6,112 nucleotides of DNA from UBA11164 sp002420085. GTDB taxonomy: Bacteria; Pseudomonadota; Gammaproteobacteria; Xanthomonadales; Xanthomonadaceae. The stretch lies in assembly GCA_031976395.1 (NCBI GenBank), contig DALYLJ010000185.1, positions 1-6,112 of the forward strand, given 5' to 3'. Both the position numbers and the translations under genes were made by a program. The notes under the pieces were generated by a model. It was not told where the DNA came from and did not search any database. It saw nothing but the letters and a program-made list of their open reading frames with translations. This document shows positions 6,034 to 6,112 of this stretch, piece by piece (the stretch's first letter is position 1; each line of letters begins with the position of its first letter).

Positions 6034-6112
6034 ATGACTGCTCGTTCGACTGCCGACCCGATGTCTGATTCGGGCCCCGTCACGGTCGCCGAGCCGCCTG
6101 TCGTGCCGCCCC
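6034..6112 (+). CDS. Start of an unidentified plus-strand gene, truncated by the window edge
   Basis: The frame opens with ATG at 6034 and is uninterrupted to the window end, giving 26 residues: MTARSTADPMSDSGPV followed by TVAEPPVVPP. This segment is Pro/Ala/Ser-rich and polar, like a disordered N-terminal tail. It has no signal peptide, membrane segment or domain, so the product cannot be named from it. Small membrane proteins such as RDD-family members often have tails of this kind, but this is only a guess. A second ATG at 6061 (MSDSGPV) is an alternative start; neither has a Shine-Dalgarno site. The leaderless -10 box favours 6034. It is divergent from xerD. Confidence 0.5.
   Translation, partial: MTARSTADPMSDSGPVTVAEPPVVPP

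Noticed and set aside
4862..6037. 391-residue plus-strand open frame opposite xerD
   Set aside because: It is antisense to a complete XerD with an intact active site. The Gln/Ala/Gly/Val-rich translation shows no domain. It ends over the start of the plus-strand gene at 6034.

Overview
The window is GC-rich DNA with densely packed housekeeping genes. It looks like a gammaproteobacterial chromosome, probably of the Xanthomonadales/Lysobacterales type. Three things point there: the proteobacterial one-chain form of PurL, an XerD ending in the HHPRG-type tail, and the gene order xerD-dsbC-purL. The taxonomic call is an inference from protein character and gene order, not from a search.

Layout, read along the minus strand from right to left: xerD (site-specific tyrosine recombinase, 5935-4982), a 146-base gap, dsbC (periplasmic disulfide isomerase, 4835-4110), an 84-base gap holding a strong hairpin and a likely purL promoter, then purL (FGAM synthase, 4025-111). 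About 110 bases follow purL, with a palindrome and a possible start of another minus-strand gene that leaves the window. At the right edge a plus-strand reading frame starts at 6034 and leaves the window. It is divergent from xerD across a 98-base control region.

The three complete genes are intact and keep their catalytic residues. They serve unrelated tasks: chromosome dimer resolution, periplasmic thiol chemistry and purine synthesis. They are neighbours rather than a pathway, and each seems to have its own expression signals.

I did not find a novel system. The points worth a second look are small. (1) Near-identical TATCCT -10 boxes sit exactly six bases before the ATG of both divergent genes, which suggests a pair of leaderless transcripts. 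(2) A degenerate 7-bp tandem repeat lies in frame inside purL and encodes an apparent extra loop. (3) A hairpin between dsbC and purL has a G-U pair that points to a minus-strand RNA. (4) XerD has a His-to-Leu change two residues after its catalytic tyrosine. The long plus-strand open frames opposite purL, dsbC and xerD are GC-driven shadows.
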